Below are positions 1-12,480 of a stretch of 64,000 bases of DNA, piece after piece. A program made the translations under genes and the position numbers. The stretch's first letter is position 1. Each line of letters starts with the position of its first letter. The notes under the pieces were generated by a model. That model saw nothing but the letters and a program-made list of their open reading frames with translations, was not told the origin of the DNA and searched no databases. Origin of the DNA: Pasteurellaceae bacterium RH1A (GTDB lineage: Bacteria; Pseudomonadota; Gammaproteobacteria; Enterobacterales; Pasteurellaceae); NCBI GenBank assembly GCA_012221805.1, contig CP015195.1, positions 1,907,771 through 1,971,770 of the forward strand. Reading direction: 5' to 3'.

Positions 1-2428
<2,428 letters not shown>

Positions 2429-2436
2429 AGAAAGAA

Positions 2437-3000
2437 AGCAACACCAGCCTGGAGGCTGGCGCTATCTTACGCTCTCATTGATGGCGCCAGCGTCCTCGCT
2501 GGTGCCGTGGTTGATTTGGAAATCTAGGGAGAAAATGAGCACCAGCCTGGAGGCTGGCGCTATCTTACGCTCTCATCGATGGTGCCAGCGCCCTCGCTGG
2601 TGCCGTGGTTTATTTGGAAATCTGGGGGTAGGAAAGCAGCAACAGCCTGGAGGCTGGCACTATCTTACGCTCTCATTGATGGCGCCAGCGTCCTCGCTGG
2701 TGCCGTGGTTTATTTGGAAATCTGGGGGTAGGAAAGCAGCAACAGCCTGGAGGCTGGCACTATCTTACGCTCTCATTGATGGCGCCAGCGTCCTCGCTGG
2801 TGCCGTGGTTGATTTGGAAATCTAGGGAGAAAATGAGCACCAGCCTGGAGGCTGGCGCTATCTTACGCTCTCATTGATGGCGCCAGCGTCCTCGCTGGTG
2901 CCGTGGTTGATTTGGAAATCTAGGGAGAAAATGAGCACCAGCCTGGAGGCTGGCGCTATCTTACGCTCTCATTGATGGCGCCAGCGTCCTCGCTGGTGCC
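2437..3000. repeat. Left tandem array of REP-type double-hairpin units (six copies)
   Basis: Six units start at about 2442, 2540, 2640, 2740, 2838 and 2936, a period of 98-100 bp. Each has a hairpin built on CCAGCC-TGGA-GGCTGG (type B), a spacer reading TATCTTACGCTCTCAT, a second hairpin GCGCCAGCG-TCCT-CGCTGGTGCC (type A), and a linker GTGGTT-ATTTGGAAATCT. Two linker versions alternate (TAGGGAGAAAATG and GGGGGTAGGAAAGC). The last unit stops just after its type A hairpin, next to the transposase gene. The structure fits a BIME-like array of REP sequences. Short reading frames through it are by-products of the repeat. Confidence 0.93.
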
Positions 3001-3013
3001 CAATCTCACTTTA

Positions 3014-3565
3014 CTACAAATCAACATCAACCTCCAAAGCCACATTATCTAGCTGGTTATAATTTCTCGCACTGCTATATTTCCACTCCCAACTATTCAC
3101 GACAAACCCACTTTCCACAGGATTTTGATGAATATAGCTTAATTTCTCATCAAAAAATTTCTGCGAATAAATTTCAATAGGCTGGTTATTATGCTGCCAA
3201 AATTGATAGTGCTTAATATAATTTTTCTTTGCACCTGCCCGAGAAAACATCCATAAAAGCCATTCCCGACGGCTTTCTTGTATATTTTCAGAAATTTTTT
3301 GGGTTAATTGCTTGGCAGTAAGACTTTTAAAACTTCGTATCATTTCTGCTGGATTTTGATTTTCTGCCTTAAATAATAAATGTACATGGCTAGGCATAAT
3401 ACAGTAGGCATAAAGCACTAGGCCTTTATTTTTACGGTAATAATCCAAGACCTCAATAAGAACCTGGAAATAAGCCTCTCGAATAAAAACATCAATCCAA
3501 TAAACAGTTGCAAAACTGACAAAGTACACGCCTTCTTTATTGTGGAATTTATATTTTCTACTCAT
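3014..3565 (-). CDS. REP-associated tyrosine transposase (RAYT, Y1 HUH family)
   Basis: The 183-residue product is a Y1 (IS200-like) transposase of the RAYT type. It shows the HUH metal-binding motif at residues 60-62 inside MPSHVHLLFK and a C-terminal segment YIHQNPVESGF, whose Tyr144 is the likely nucleophile. ATG at 3565 is preceded by an AAGGAT ribosome site. RAYTs are single-copy, domesticated relatives of IS200 transposases that bind and cleave REP hairpins. Here the gene is flanked on both sides by large REP-like arrays, the arrangement expected of a RAYT and its substrates. No insertion-sequence ends are recognisable around the gene itself. Confidence 0.92.
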   Translation of the reverse strand: MSRKYKFHNKEGVYFVSFATVYWIDVFIREAYFQVLIEVLDYYRKNKGLVLYAYCIMPSHVHLLFKAENQNPAEMIRSFKSLTAKQLTQKISENIQESRREWLLWMFSRAGAKKNYIKHYQFWQHNNQPIEIYSQKFFDEKLSYIHQNPVESGFVVNSWEWKYSSARNYNQLDNVALEVDVDL

Positions 3566-3644
3566 AAGCTATCCTTGTTTTCAATAAAATTTGCCACATA
3601 GAATAGCTATAAGGTAGAAAATGGCTAGCTTTTCAGGTTAATTT

Positions 3645-3660
3645 CTCGATCGAGATCACA
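3645..3660. promoter_or_regulatory. Weak CRP-like site upstream of the RAYT gene
   Basis: CTCGA-N6-TCACA has a perfect right half of the CRP consensus TGTGA-N6-TCACA and a poor left half. It lies about 80 bp upstream of the transposase start. The match could be chance. Confidence 0.25.
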
Positions 3661-3704
3661 AAAATATTAGGTTATATTGCTTAAAACCACGCTTAGAACT
3701 CAAA

Positions 3705-4318
3705 TTGATGATGGCACTATCCTATGCTCTCATCGATGGCGCCAGCGCCCTCGCTGGTACCGTGGTTTATTTGGAAATCTGGGGGCAGGAAAGCAGCACC
3801 AGCCTGGAGGCTGGCGCTATCTTACGCTCATCATCGATGGCGCCAGCGTCCTCGCTGGTGCCGTGGTTGATTTGGAAATCTGATGGTAGTAAAGCAGCAC
3901 CAGCCTGGAGGCTGGCGCTATCTTACGCTCTCATCGATGGCGCCAGCGTCCTCGCTGGTGCCGTGGTTTAGAAATCTGAGGGCAGGAAAGCAGCACCAGC
4001 CTGGAGGCTGGCGCTATCTTACGCTCTCATCGATGGCGCCAGCGTCCTCGCTGGTGCCGTGGTTTATTTGGAAATCTGGGGGCAGGAAATGAGCACCAGC
4101 CTGGAGGCTGGCACTATCTTACGCTCACCATCGATGGCGCCAGCGTCCTCGCTGGTGCCGTGGTTTATTTGAAATCTGGGGGTAGGAAAACAGCACCAGC
4201 CTGGAGGCTGACGCTATCTTACGCTCTCATTGATGGCGCCAGCGTCCTCGCTGGTGCCGTGGTTTATTGGGAAATCTGGGGGGAGGAAAGGAGCACCAGC
4301 CTGGAGGCTGGCGCTATC
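3705..4318. repeat. Right tandem array of REP-type double-hairpin units
   Basis: The array begins mid-unit (GATGGCACTATC then a type A hairpin) and continues with type B hairpins at about 3797, 3898, 3994, 4094, 4194 and 4294, a period of 96-101 bp. Hairpins and linkers match the left array, in the same orientation. The last unit stops after the type B hairpin (GGCGCTATC) and is followed by GGGGGAGATCGAGATG. Small differences between units (a missing TATTTG at ~3970, TCATCATCG for TCTCATCG at ~3830) suggest repeated unit duplication followed by drift. Confidence 0.92.
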
Positions 4319-4341
4319 GGGGGAGATCGAGATGTAAAATA

Positions 4342-4350
4342 ACAAGCGGT
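4342..4350 (+). other. Uptake signal sequence core (ACAAGCGGT)
   Basis: This is the nine-base core of the A. pleuropneumoniae-type DNA uptake sequence, followed by A/T-rich sequence. Many more copies occur through the window on both strands, for example near 19460, 34320 and 58432. It is given here as the representative copy and as the main taxonomic marker. Confidence 0.85.
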
Positions 4351-4367
4351 AAAAATCCAGCGTTTTT

Positions 4368-4400
4368 CTGCAAAAATAAGGGCTGCTTAGGCAGCCCTTT
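4368..4400 (-). terminator. Rho-independent terminator of acs
   Basis: On the minus strand, GGGCTGCC-TAA-GCAGCCC is followed by TTATTTTT, starting a few bases after the acs stop codon. The stem-loop plus U-rich tract is typical of an intrinsic terminator. Confidence 0.85.
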
Positions 4401-4403
4401 GAT

Positions 4404-6353
4404 TTAGCCAATTTGCTGCTGCAACTGGCCAATAATTTGTGGGTTTTCCAGAGTGGAAATATCTTGGGTGATCATCTCATTCTTGGCAATGGCACGCAGT
4501 AAGCGGCGCATAATCTTGCCTGAACGGGTTTTTGGTAGGTTGTCTGCAAAGCGAATGTCCTCTGGGCGGGCAATCTTACCAATTTGATTGGCCACCCAGG
4601 CCTGCAATTCTTCGGCAAAGGCTCGAGCCTCCTCATCTTCAGGCCGCATACCTTTTAAGACCACAAAGGCCACGATAGACTCGCCCTTGATTTCATCAGG
4701 CTTGCCCACCACCGCCGCTTCCACCACTTTTTCGTGGGAAACCAAGGCAGACTCAATTTCCGCCGTGCCTAAACGGTGGCCAGACACATTAAGCACATCA
4801 TCGGTGCGGCCCAAGATCCAGAAATAGCCGTCCTGATCACGGTAGGCCGCATCGCCTGCCACATAGTATTTACCGCCATATTCTTCAGGGAAGTAGGTGG
4901 ATTTATAGCGCTCTTCATCCCCCCAAACATTACGCAACATAGACGGGAAAGGCCGCTTGATAACCAGCACACCACTCTCTTCAGCCGCACAGGATTCGCC
5001 TTGCTCATTAACCACATCGGCCATCAAACCAGGCAGCGGGAAGGTGCAAGAGCCAGGCTTGGTGGCAATCACGCCAGGCAATGGCGCTAGCATAATGGAG
5101 CCTGTTTCGGTCTGCCACCAGGTATCGACAATCGGGCATTTTTCCTTGCCCACCACGCGGTGCATCCAAAGCCAGGCAGACGGGTTAATTGGCTCGCCCA
5201 CACTGCCCAAGAGCCGCAGGCTGGAGAGATCATACTTATTGGGCACCTGCTCACCCGAACGGGTAAGGGAGCGAATGAGGGTTGGGGAAGTATAAAAGAC
5301 CGACACCTTATGGCGTTGAATCATCCGCCAAATCCGCCCCACATCAGGGTAACTTGGCACGCCCTCATAAATGAGCTGGGTGGCCCCATTGGCCAGCGGG
5401 CCATAACAGACATAGGAATGGCCGGTCACCCAGCCCACATCGGCCGTACACCAGTAGATGTCGTCTGCCTTGTGGTCAAAGACATTTTTAAAGGAATTCA
5501 TGGCCCCCAAGAGGTAGCCCGCCGTACTGTGTACAATGCCCTTGGGCTTGCCTGTGGAACCTGAGGTATAAAGAATAAAGAGCGGATCTTCGGCATTCAT
5601 CCATTCAGGCTCACAAAAGGCTGGCTGGTTTTTGGATAGCTCATTCCACCACAAGTCCCGCCCCTTCTTCCAAGGGGTATCAATATTAACACGGTGGTAA
5701 ACAATCACGTTTTCCACGGTTTTACAGCCAATCTCCAAGGCCTCGTCCACGGTTTCTTTCAAGGGCAAAATCCGTCCACCCCGCAGGCCCGCATTGGCAG
5801 TAATGACCAATTTGGCCTGGGCATCTTCAATCCTGTCCCGCAGGGCGCCTGCTGAAAAACCGCCAAAGACCACCGAATGAATGGCACCAATACGGGCGCA
5901 GGCCTGCATGGCAATCACGGCTTCCACAATCATAGGCAAGTAAATAACCACTCGATCGCCCTTTCTAACCCCTAGTTCTCTTAGGGCATTGGCAAAACGG
6001 CAGACCCGATTGTGCAACTGGGCATAGGTAAATTGGGAAATTTGGCCGAAATCCGACTCAAAGACCAGAGCTAGCTTATCGCCCTTGTCGGGCAGGTGGC
6101 GGTCTAAACAGTTGTAGGACACATTAAGGGTGCCATCGGTAAACCACTTGTAGAAGGGCGCCTGGCTCTCATCGAAAATCTGCATAAAAGGCTTTTTCCA
6201 GGTGATCAGCTCTCGGGCCAGATCGCCCCAATATTGCAGGTAGTCTTGGTCTGCCGCCTCTAACAAGGCCTGATAATTTTCCAGGCCTGAGACATTGGCT
6301 TGACGGCGAAATTCATCGCTGGGCTTGAAGACTTGAGATGGTGTGTTTTGCAT
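4404..6353 (-). CDS. acs: Acetyl-CoA synthetase
   Basis: It converts acetate, ATP and CoA to acetyl-CoA through an acetyl-AMP intermediate in the cytoplasm. The product has 649 residues from the ATG at 6353, which follows GGAGGGG; the frame extends further upstream but that part has no family character. Visible motifs are the AMP-binding loop [11 protein letters not shown], the WWQTETG motif, the hinge/A8 region [16 protein letters not shown] and the C-terminal [11 protein letters not shown], which holds the lysine normally acetylated in this enzyme. Length matches the family. A CRP site lies about 100 bp upstream and a strong terminator follows, so it is probably transcribed alone under carbon control. 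Confidence 0.97.
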   Translation of the reverse strand: MQNTPSQVFKPSDEFRRQANVSGLENYQALLEAADQDYLQYWGDLARELITWKKPFMQIFDESQAPFYKWFTDGTLNVSYNCLDRHLPDKGDKLALVFESDFGQISQFTYAQLHNRVCRFANALRELGVRKGDRVVIYLPMIVEAVIAMQACARIGAIHSVVFGGFSAGALRDRIEDAQAKLVITANAGLRGGRILPLKETVDEALEIGCKTVENVIVYHRVNIDTPWKKGRDLWWNELSKNQPAFCEPEWMNAEDPLFILYTSGSTGKPKGIVHSTAGYLLGAMNSFKNVFDHKADDIYWCTADVGWVTGHSYVCYGPLANGATQLIYEGVPSYPDVGRIWRMIQRHKVSVFYTSPTLIRSLTRSGEQVPNKYDLSSLRLLGSVGEPINPSAWLWMHRVVGKEKCPIVDTWWQTETGSIMLAPLPGVIATKPGSCTFPLPGLMADVVNEQGESCAAEESGVLVIKRPFPSMLRNVWGDEERYKSTYFPEEYGGKYYVAGDAAYRDQDGYFWILGRTDDVLNVSGHRLGTAEIESALVSHEKVVEAAVVGKPDEIKGESIVAFVVLKGMRPEDEEARAFAEELQAWVANQIGKIARPEDIRFADNLPKTRSGKIMRRLLRAIAKNEMITQDISTLENPQIIGQLQQQIG

Positions 6354-6451
6354 AGAACCCCTCCAACAGAGAAAAATATGGTTAAAAGCAAGTTTGCTTG
6401 CAAAACACTCTAAAGAAAGCGAAAAAAAGATCAAGAATGTTAATGAAATGT

Positions 6452-6467
6452 TGTGATCAGTGTCACA
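6452..6467. promoter_or_regulatory. CRP binding site upstream of acs
   Basis: TGTGA-TCAGTG-TCACA is a perfect match to the CRP consensus TGTGA-N6-TCACA. It is centred about 106 bp upstream of the acs start. Activation of acs by CRP is established in E. coli, so acs is the likely target. Confidence 0.85.
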
Positions 6468-6503
6468 TTTTTTTAACACCTTTGGGGTATATCGAGGTAA
6501 GGC

Positions 6504-7695
<1,192 letters not shown>

Positions 7696-7914
7696 AATGT
7701 TCCTCTTTTTGGTTTGTCAAGTGCTAGATTGTACATTTTCTCTCTCAACTTGTCGCTTCAACTAACCCAATCACATCAAGTAATCTAAGCGAAAGGAGGC
7801 TTGTAGAATTTTCGCCCAATTTTAACTGAAACTGAGCTAAAAGTCCTGCACTTTCTCACATCTGACTTAATATTTAACCTTTATTTATTATCTTATCTAT
7901 TTTTAGGGGAGATT

Positions 7915-8475
7915 ATGACATTAAAAGAATTATTTTCTATCCAAGGTAGAATTCGTAGAAAAACATTTATTCTAGTTGATCTTACAACGTTACTCTTACC
8001 AATATTCATCCTTTTTACAGGAATATTTCTATTCAATGATGTAGCTGAATCTCGCAATTCAATTCAAATTGGAATATTAGGTATACTTTTTTTCATTCTC
8101 CTTATACCAATATGGTGGGTTCGTATTGCTACAACGGTTCGTAGATTGCATGATCTCAATTGTAGCGGTTGGTGGCTTTTATTATATAGCTTTATACTGA
8201 TTCTTAGTGAGGTAAGTGAAAAAACAGATGGTTTTACAGGACGAATTTCTTCTGTTTCTATCTTTCTTATCATCCTTATTTTAGGATTTAACATTTGGCT
8301 TTATTTTGCACCTGGTACAAAGGGTTCTAACCGCTTTGGCCCAGATCCCCGTAATCTATCACCTAATATTCCACCACAAGCCAGTCATCCAATGCCATCT
8401 GCTCTCGGCCAAGCATCTGTTCAGCTGGCGCAGAAACCAACGAGTTCAAACCCTTTTTTAAACCAAAAACCATAA
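7915..8475 (+). CDS. DUF805 family inner-membrane protein
   Basis: The 186-residue product opens with SIQGRIRRKTF, matching the conserved start of DUF805 proteins. Hydrophobic segments lie around residues 18-42, 55-75, 88-102 and 112-140. The loop RIATTVRRLHDLNCSGWW before the third segment is the family hallmark. The C-terminal ~45 residues are polar, Pro/Ser/Gln-rich and probably cytosolic. AGGGGAG precedes the ATG. It is the first gene of a four-gene cassette, ten bases before the vWA gene, and might anchor that signalling module. Coding sequence is clearly A/T-rich. DUF805 function is not known. Confidence 0.87.
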   Translation: MTLKELFSIQGRIRRKTFILVDLTTLLLPIFILFTGIFLFNDVAESRNSIQIGILGILFFILLIPIWWVRIATTVRRLHDLNCSGWWLLLYSFILILSEVSEKTDGFTGRISSVSIFLIILILGFNIWLYFAPGTKGSNRFGPDPRNLSPNIPPQASHPMPSALGQASVQLAQKPTSSNPFLNQKP

Positions 8476-8485
8476 GGAGCATCTT

Positions 8486-9319
8486 ATGTCTTATACTGCC
8501 GAAATTAGCCGTTCCAACCCAACCTGTTTCTTATTTATCATTGACCAGTCTGGTTCTATGAGCGATGTTTTATCAACCGGCCGAACCAAGGCCCAACAGG
8601 TTGCTGATGTCTTAAACCGTACCCTAGCTTCACTTATTACCCGCTGCACCAAGTCTGAAGGCACTCGGGATTATTTTGAAGTCGGTGTGATTGGTTATGG
8701 CCTGAATGGGGCGACCAATGGCTTTAATGGTTCCTTGAGCAGCCAAATTATCCACCCTATTTCCGCCATTGAAAATGAACCCCTACGTATTGAAGAACGC
8801 TTAAAACGCATGGACGATGGCGCAGGCGGCTTGGTTGAACATAAAATCAAATTCCCAGTTTGGTTTGAAGCTGTTGCAAATGGTGGAACCCCAATGAATC
8901 AAGCCCTTAATGCCGCAGCCTATGAATTAACCGAATGGTGTAATACCCACCCGGATAGCTACCCACCAACTGTGCTACATATTACCGATGGTGAATCAAC
9001 CGATGGTTCCCCAGTCAATGCTGCTAAACAGCTCACTGATATTCGGACTAATGATGGCAATGTCCTTCTCTTTAATCTCCATATTTCCAATACAAACAAC
9101 AAAGAAAGTGTATTTAATTCAGATAATTACGAATTACATGACCACTATGCCCAAACCTTATTTGAGATGTCTAGCGTACTGCCAAGCCACTTATTAGGGG
9201 CAGCTAGAGAAAAAGGATTCCATGTTAATGAAAATTCTAGAGGCTTTATGTTCAATGCTGAGGCAGTGCAAATTGTGGACTTCTTCGACATCGGCACTCG
9301 TGCCTCCCAACTCCGTTAA
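8486..9319 (+). CDS. vWA-domain protein, TerY/YegL-like
   Basis: The 277-residue product is essentially one von Willebrand A domain. The metal-ion site is seen as DQSGSMS (Asp20, Ser22, Ser24), the threonine in ANGGTPMNQAL near residue 138, and the aspartate in ITDGES near 168. There is no signal peptide, so it should be cytosolic. Together with the next two genes it gives the vWA-phosphatase-kinase order seen in E. coli yegL-yegK-yegI and in the TerY-P triads described with tellurite-resistance-type stress systems. A direct role here is inferred from that context only. Confidence 0.88.
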   Translation: MSYTAEISRSNPTCFLFIIDQSGSMSDVLSTGRTKAQQVADVLNRTLASLITRCTKSEGTRDYFEVGVIGYGLNGATNGFNGSLSSQIIHPISAIENEPLRIEERLKRMDDGAGGLVEHKIKFPVWFEAVANGGTPMNQALNAAAYELTEWCNTHPDSYPPTVLHITDGESTDGSPVNAAKQLTDIRTNDGNVLLFNLHISNTNNKESVFNSDNYELHDHYAQTLFEMSSVLPSHLLGAAREKGFHVNENSRGFMFNAEAVQIVDFFDIGTRASQLR

Positions 9320-9338
9320 TGAAGGGGATCAGGCTTAT

Positions 9339-10145
9339 ATGCAAGTTGAAGTATTGACCCTATCTAAAGATAGCAACTATACCAACGAAGATTCTAGCCA
9401 ACTTAACCGCGAAGCCCTGCGCTTTGCGGTAAGTGATGGGGCTTCTGAGTCCTTTGACTCCAAATCTTGGTCTCAGTTACTGGTGGAGCGTTTCGACCAA
9501 GATCATGAGACTTTTATTCAAAACCCTCAGGAATGGTTAAATCAGGCCATTCAAGCTTATGAAGAAAAATATGATGTTTCCCAGTTAAGCTGGGCCAAGC
9601 AAAATGCCTTTGAGCGGGGCAGTTTTGCCACCCTGGCTGCTGTTAGCCTTGAAGAAAACCAGGCCCAGTTATTTTGTGTTGGGGATAGCCTGATCGTGAT
9701 TTTAGATCAAGAAGGCCTCCAAACAGGAAACTATCCTTTTTTAGACAGTTATAAGTTGCCTAAAAAGCAAAGACGCTTGATGAGAAAGCAGCAAGCCTCT
9801 CTCTCCTTCAAACAAAGCTTTGCCTACAAACAAGCAGCAGAGTTTAAACAAAACCCCCTCTTATTTAGCACCAAGCGGGAACTTAACCAACAATTTAAGT
9901 GGGAAAGTTTTAAAGAGGACTATTTCCTAACCTGTGATCTAAGCCAATACCAATCCCCGCTTATTCTGATTCTTACCGATGCCCTGGCTGAATGGGCCTT
10001 GAGAAATGCAGAAAATAAGGCAGATAAATGGAGCTTATTAAGCCATATTACAGAGAAAGATTTTGAAGCCTTAATTAAGCAGGAAAGATTAAATCATACC
10101 ATTAAAACAGATGATACCACCTTAGTCAGAATTTGGATTAAATAA
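9339..10145 (+). CDS. PP2C-type protein phosphatase, YegK-like
   Basis: The frame is open from 9222, but ATG at 9339, preceded by GAAGGGG and lying just past the vWA stop codon, is the better start and gives 268 residues. PP2C features are RFAVSDGASESFDS (metal-binding DGA), RGSFATLAAVSL, LFCVGDS, ILTDALAEWAL and the C-terminal DDTTLVRIW. It should remove phosphate from Ser/Thr residues and is a likely antagonist of the kinase encoded seven bases downstream. A basic insertion (LPKKQRRLMRKQ, ~residues 141-152) separates the two halves of the domain and has no obvious counterpart in classical PP2C. Confidence 0.85.
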   Translation: MQVEVLTLSKDSNYTNEDSSQLNREALRFAVSDGASESFDSKSWSQLLVERFDQDHETFIQNPQEWLNQAIQAYEEKYDVSQLSWAKQNAFERGSFATLAAVSLEENQAQLFCVGDSLIVILDQEGLQTGNYPFLDSYKLPKKQRRLMRKQQASLSFKQSFAYKQAAEFKQNPLLFSTKRELNQQFKWESFKEDYFLTCDLSQYQSPLILILTDALAEWALRNAENKADKWSLLSHITEKDFEALIKQERLNHTIKTDDTTLVRIWIK

Positions 10146-10152
10146 GGAAAAT

Positions 10153-12387
10153 ATGCACTATCCATCGTCAGAAAAATATAATGAAGCGGTACAAGTCCCC
10201 AATGTTTTTACTGATCTAGAGTTAAGAAATGGGCACTTAGAAACCAATAAAATGGGCATGCCTCGGGTCATTGCAGGCGGCTTCGCCCTAACCTATTCTA
10301 TTCGTTACCAGAATAAAAAATATGCGGTACGCTGCTTTCACCGTAAGGCAGATAAACTTGAGCAGCGTTATCAAGCTATTACGCGTAAATTAAAAAGCCT
10401 CAACTCGCCCTATTTTCTAGATTTTCAATTCCAAAGACAGGGGATTAAGGTTGACGGCAACTATTTCCCTATCGTTAAAATGGAATGGGCCAAAGGAGAA
10501 ACCCTAGGGCAGTTTGTTAGCCAAAATTACCGCAACCGACAAGCCCTAGCCAATCTTTCTTTTGCCCTAAAGAAATTAGCCCATTTTCTAGAAAATAACC
10601 AAATTGCCCATGGTGATATTCAGCCCGGCAACATTATGGTAGCCGATCAGGGACGGCAGGTTCAGCTTATTGACTATGATGGCATGTATATACCCGAGCT
10701 ACAAGCCCTTGGCAGCTCAGAAACCGGCGTGCCTAACTTCCAGCACCCTGGACGTAATGCCCAGGTTTGGGACAATCGTTTAGACCGCTTTTCCTTTATT
10801 CTCTTGGATTTGGTTTTAAACTTGCTTATGCACGATCCAAGCCTTTGGGATAAGACTCAATCAGACGGAGATGCCTTCCTCTTTAGGGCGGAAGATTATA
10901 AGCGCCCGAATCAGTCTGCTCTGTTTCGTCAATTACTGGCAGTACCTGCATTTGAGCAAAATATCTATCACTTTATGGCAATTTGCCAAAATAGCTATCA
11001 GGCTATCCCAAACTTAAAGGATTTTTTAGCTTCAGAAAATATTCCCTCCCCGCAGCGAGCTAGATACGTCTTTAAACCGAACTATCAGAATAAGCAAGCT
11101 ATAAATAAGCCTATTCAAGCCCCTCAGTATCATCAAAAAAATGAAATAAATAGAACCACTTTAAATCAACCTAGAAACAATCAGATTAATTCTAATTCGA
11201 ACTCATCAAAGTCTAACAAAGATTATGCCTATTTCTTTGTATTATTAGGGGTTTTTATCGCCATTTGTTTTTATATTTCCCCTAATAACTCGTCTGACAA
11301 TAAAGATACAAAACAGACGAATACAAGTTATAAGGAAAATAAGAAAGAGGAACTTACCTACTCTAGACAAAATAATCATTATGATAATCCAAAGAAAAAT
11401 ACAAATACAACAACACAAACCTATAAACAATCAATACAAACCGAAAAACCTGAACAAAAGCCAACAACTTATGTGAATCCTAAAGGCTATAAATTTTATG
11501 ATGGCTTAGCCAAGTTTGAAGAAAAGGGCCAATATGGTTTTATTGATCAAAAGGGCAATGTGGTTATTCCTGCTCAATTTAAGCATGTAGGAAGTTTTTC
11601 CGAGGGCTATGTTGGAGTAGTAGATTTTCATACCAACAAATGGGGATTTATTGACAAAAACGGACAATATCTCTCTTATGGTTATGGTTGTGTTGGCCAA
11701 TTTAAGGAAGGATTGGCTGCTGTGAACCTTACAGGCTCTTACAATGGAAAGAGTTGTATTGGAGGGAAGTGGGGATTTATAAATAAGAAAAATGATCTAG
11801 TCATTGATTATCAGTTTGATAATGTAGAAACCTTTAAAAATGGAAAAGCTAAGGTAAGCTTAAGTGAACAAGATGCAAAATTCAGTTTTTATATCAATAC
11901 TAAAGGCCAACCTTTATCTAAAGAAAAAATGGAAGCTTCTGCTGGCAAAAATAAAATAACCTCCTATGAATACCGAGAAGGAATGGCTAAAACTCAATTA
12001 AATGGATATTGGGGTTATATAAATACTAATGGGGAAGTTTCTATCCCATTCCAATTTAAATACGCCGCTAATTTCTATGATGGATTAGCAGCCGTTCAAA
12101 CTTTTGATAATCTTTGGGGCTATATCAACTATAATGGGCAATATGTGATTCCTCCTCAATTTGGTTGCGTATGGCGATTTAGTGAGGGGTTAGCAGCAGT
12201 CAATGTTGGTGGATACCATAATGGAAAATCTTGCTCAGGAGGCCAATGGGGTTTTATCAATCAATATAACCAATGGGTAATCAATCCTGTTTTGGAACAC
12301 GCAGAGATGTTTAAATCTGGCAAGGCTAAGGTTAAATATCAGGGAAGAATACGTTATATTAACAAAAATGGTTATTTTATTGACTAA
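10153..12387 (+). CDS. Membrane-anchored protein kinase-like protein with C-terminal WG repeats
   Basis: The 744-residue product has three parts. Residues ~1-300 are a kinase-like domain: YAVRCF with Arg60 where kinases have lysine, catalytic loop HGDIQPGN (His153, Asp155, Asn160) and DYD (174-176) in place of DFG. Residues ~358-376 are one transmembrane helix after a polar linker rich in Asn and Gln. Residues ~447-744 hold about eight WG repeats (YGFID, WGFID, WGFIN, WGYIN and variants). The kinase part should be cytosolic and the repeats periplasmic, so a sensor architecture is likely. It ends the vWA-PP2C-kinase cassette and resembles YegI in its N-terminal half. Activity is uncertain because of the altered residues. 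Confidence 0.85.
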   Translation: MHYPSSEKYNEAVQVPNVFTDLELRNGHLETNKMGMPRVIAGGFALTYSIRYQNKKYAVRCFHRKADKLEQRYQAITRKLKSLNSPYFLDFQFQRQGIKVDGNYFPIVKMEWAKGETLGQFVSQNYRNRQALANLSFALKKLAHFLENNQIAHGDIQPGNIMVADQGRQVQLIDYDGMYIPELQALGSSETGVPNFQHPGRNAQVWDNRLDRFSFILLDLVLNLLMHDPSLWDKTQSDGDAFLFRAEDYKRPNQSALFRQLLAVPAFEQNIYHFMAICQNSYQAIPNLKDFLASENIPSPQRARYVFKPNYQNKQAINKPIQAPQYHQKNEINRTTLNQPRNNQINSNSNSSKSNKDYAYFFVLLGVFIAICFYISPNNSSDNKDTKQTNTSYKENKKEELTYSRQNNHYDNPKKNTNTTTQTYKQSIQTEKPEQKPTTYVNPKGYKFYDGLAKFEEKGQYGFIDQKGNVVIPAQFKHVGSFSEGYVGVVDFHTNKWGFIDKNGQYLSYGYGCVGQFKEGLAAVNLTGSYNGKSCIGGKWGFINKKNDLVIDYQFDNVETFKNGKAKVSLSEQDAKFSFYINTKGQPLSKEKMEASAGKNKITSYEYREGMAKTQLNGYWGYINTNGEVSIPFQFKYAANFYDGLAAVQTFDNLWGYINYNGQYVIPPQFGCVWRFSEGLAAVNVGGYHNGKSCSGGQWGFINQYNQWVINPVLEHAEMFKSGKAKVKYQGRIRYINKNGYFID

Positions 12388-12408
12388 TGACTTTCTATGC
12401 ATATTAAT

Positions 12409-12478
12409 GTAGGGTGAGTGTGCACGCACCAAGAGGAAAGATATTATTTATCAAACGGTGCGTTTACACGCACCCTAC
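12409..12478. repeat. Paired inverted repeat of the GTAGGGTG type
   Basis: The arms 12409-12430 and 12457-12478 are inverted copies with few mismatches, starting GTAGGGTGAGTGT on the left and ending ACACGCACCCTAC on the right, with a 26 bp A/T-rich loop. It fills the space between the convergent kinase and pilD genes. A second element with the same GTAGGGTG ends lies at 47636-47703. It could work as a two-way terminator. Confidence 0.8.
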
Positions 12479-12480
12479 CC

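Noticed and set aside
2437-4318. CRISPR array
   Set aside because: The period is ~98-101 bp, linkers are near-identical instead of unique spacers, and no cas genes are nearby.
2478-4342. Open frames through the REP arrays (peptides with repeated GASVLAGAVV and EAGAI)
   Set aside because: They arise from the repeat itself, lack ribosome sites and change frame with unit length.
4588-5564. Frames opposite acs
   Set aside because: They are antisense shadows of a highly conserved gene with no homology or ribosome sites.
6354-6479. N-terminal extension of acetyl-CoA synthetase
   Set aside because: Conserved sequence begins near the ATG at 6353 with a good ribosome site; the extension also covers the upstream region and CRP site.
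9222-9338. Earlier start for the PP2C gene overlapping the vWA gene
   Set aside because: The extra 39 residues have no phosphatase character and a better ribosome site precedes 9339.
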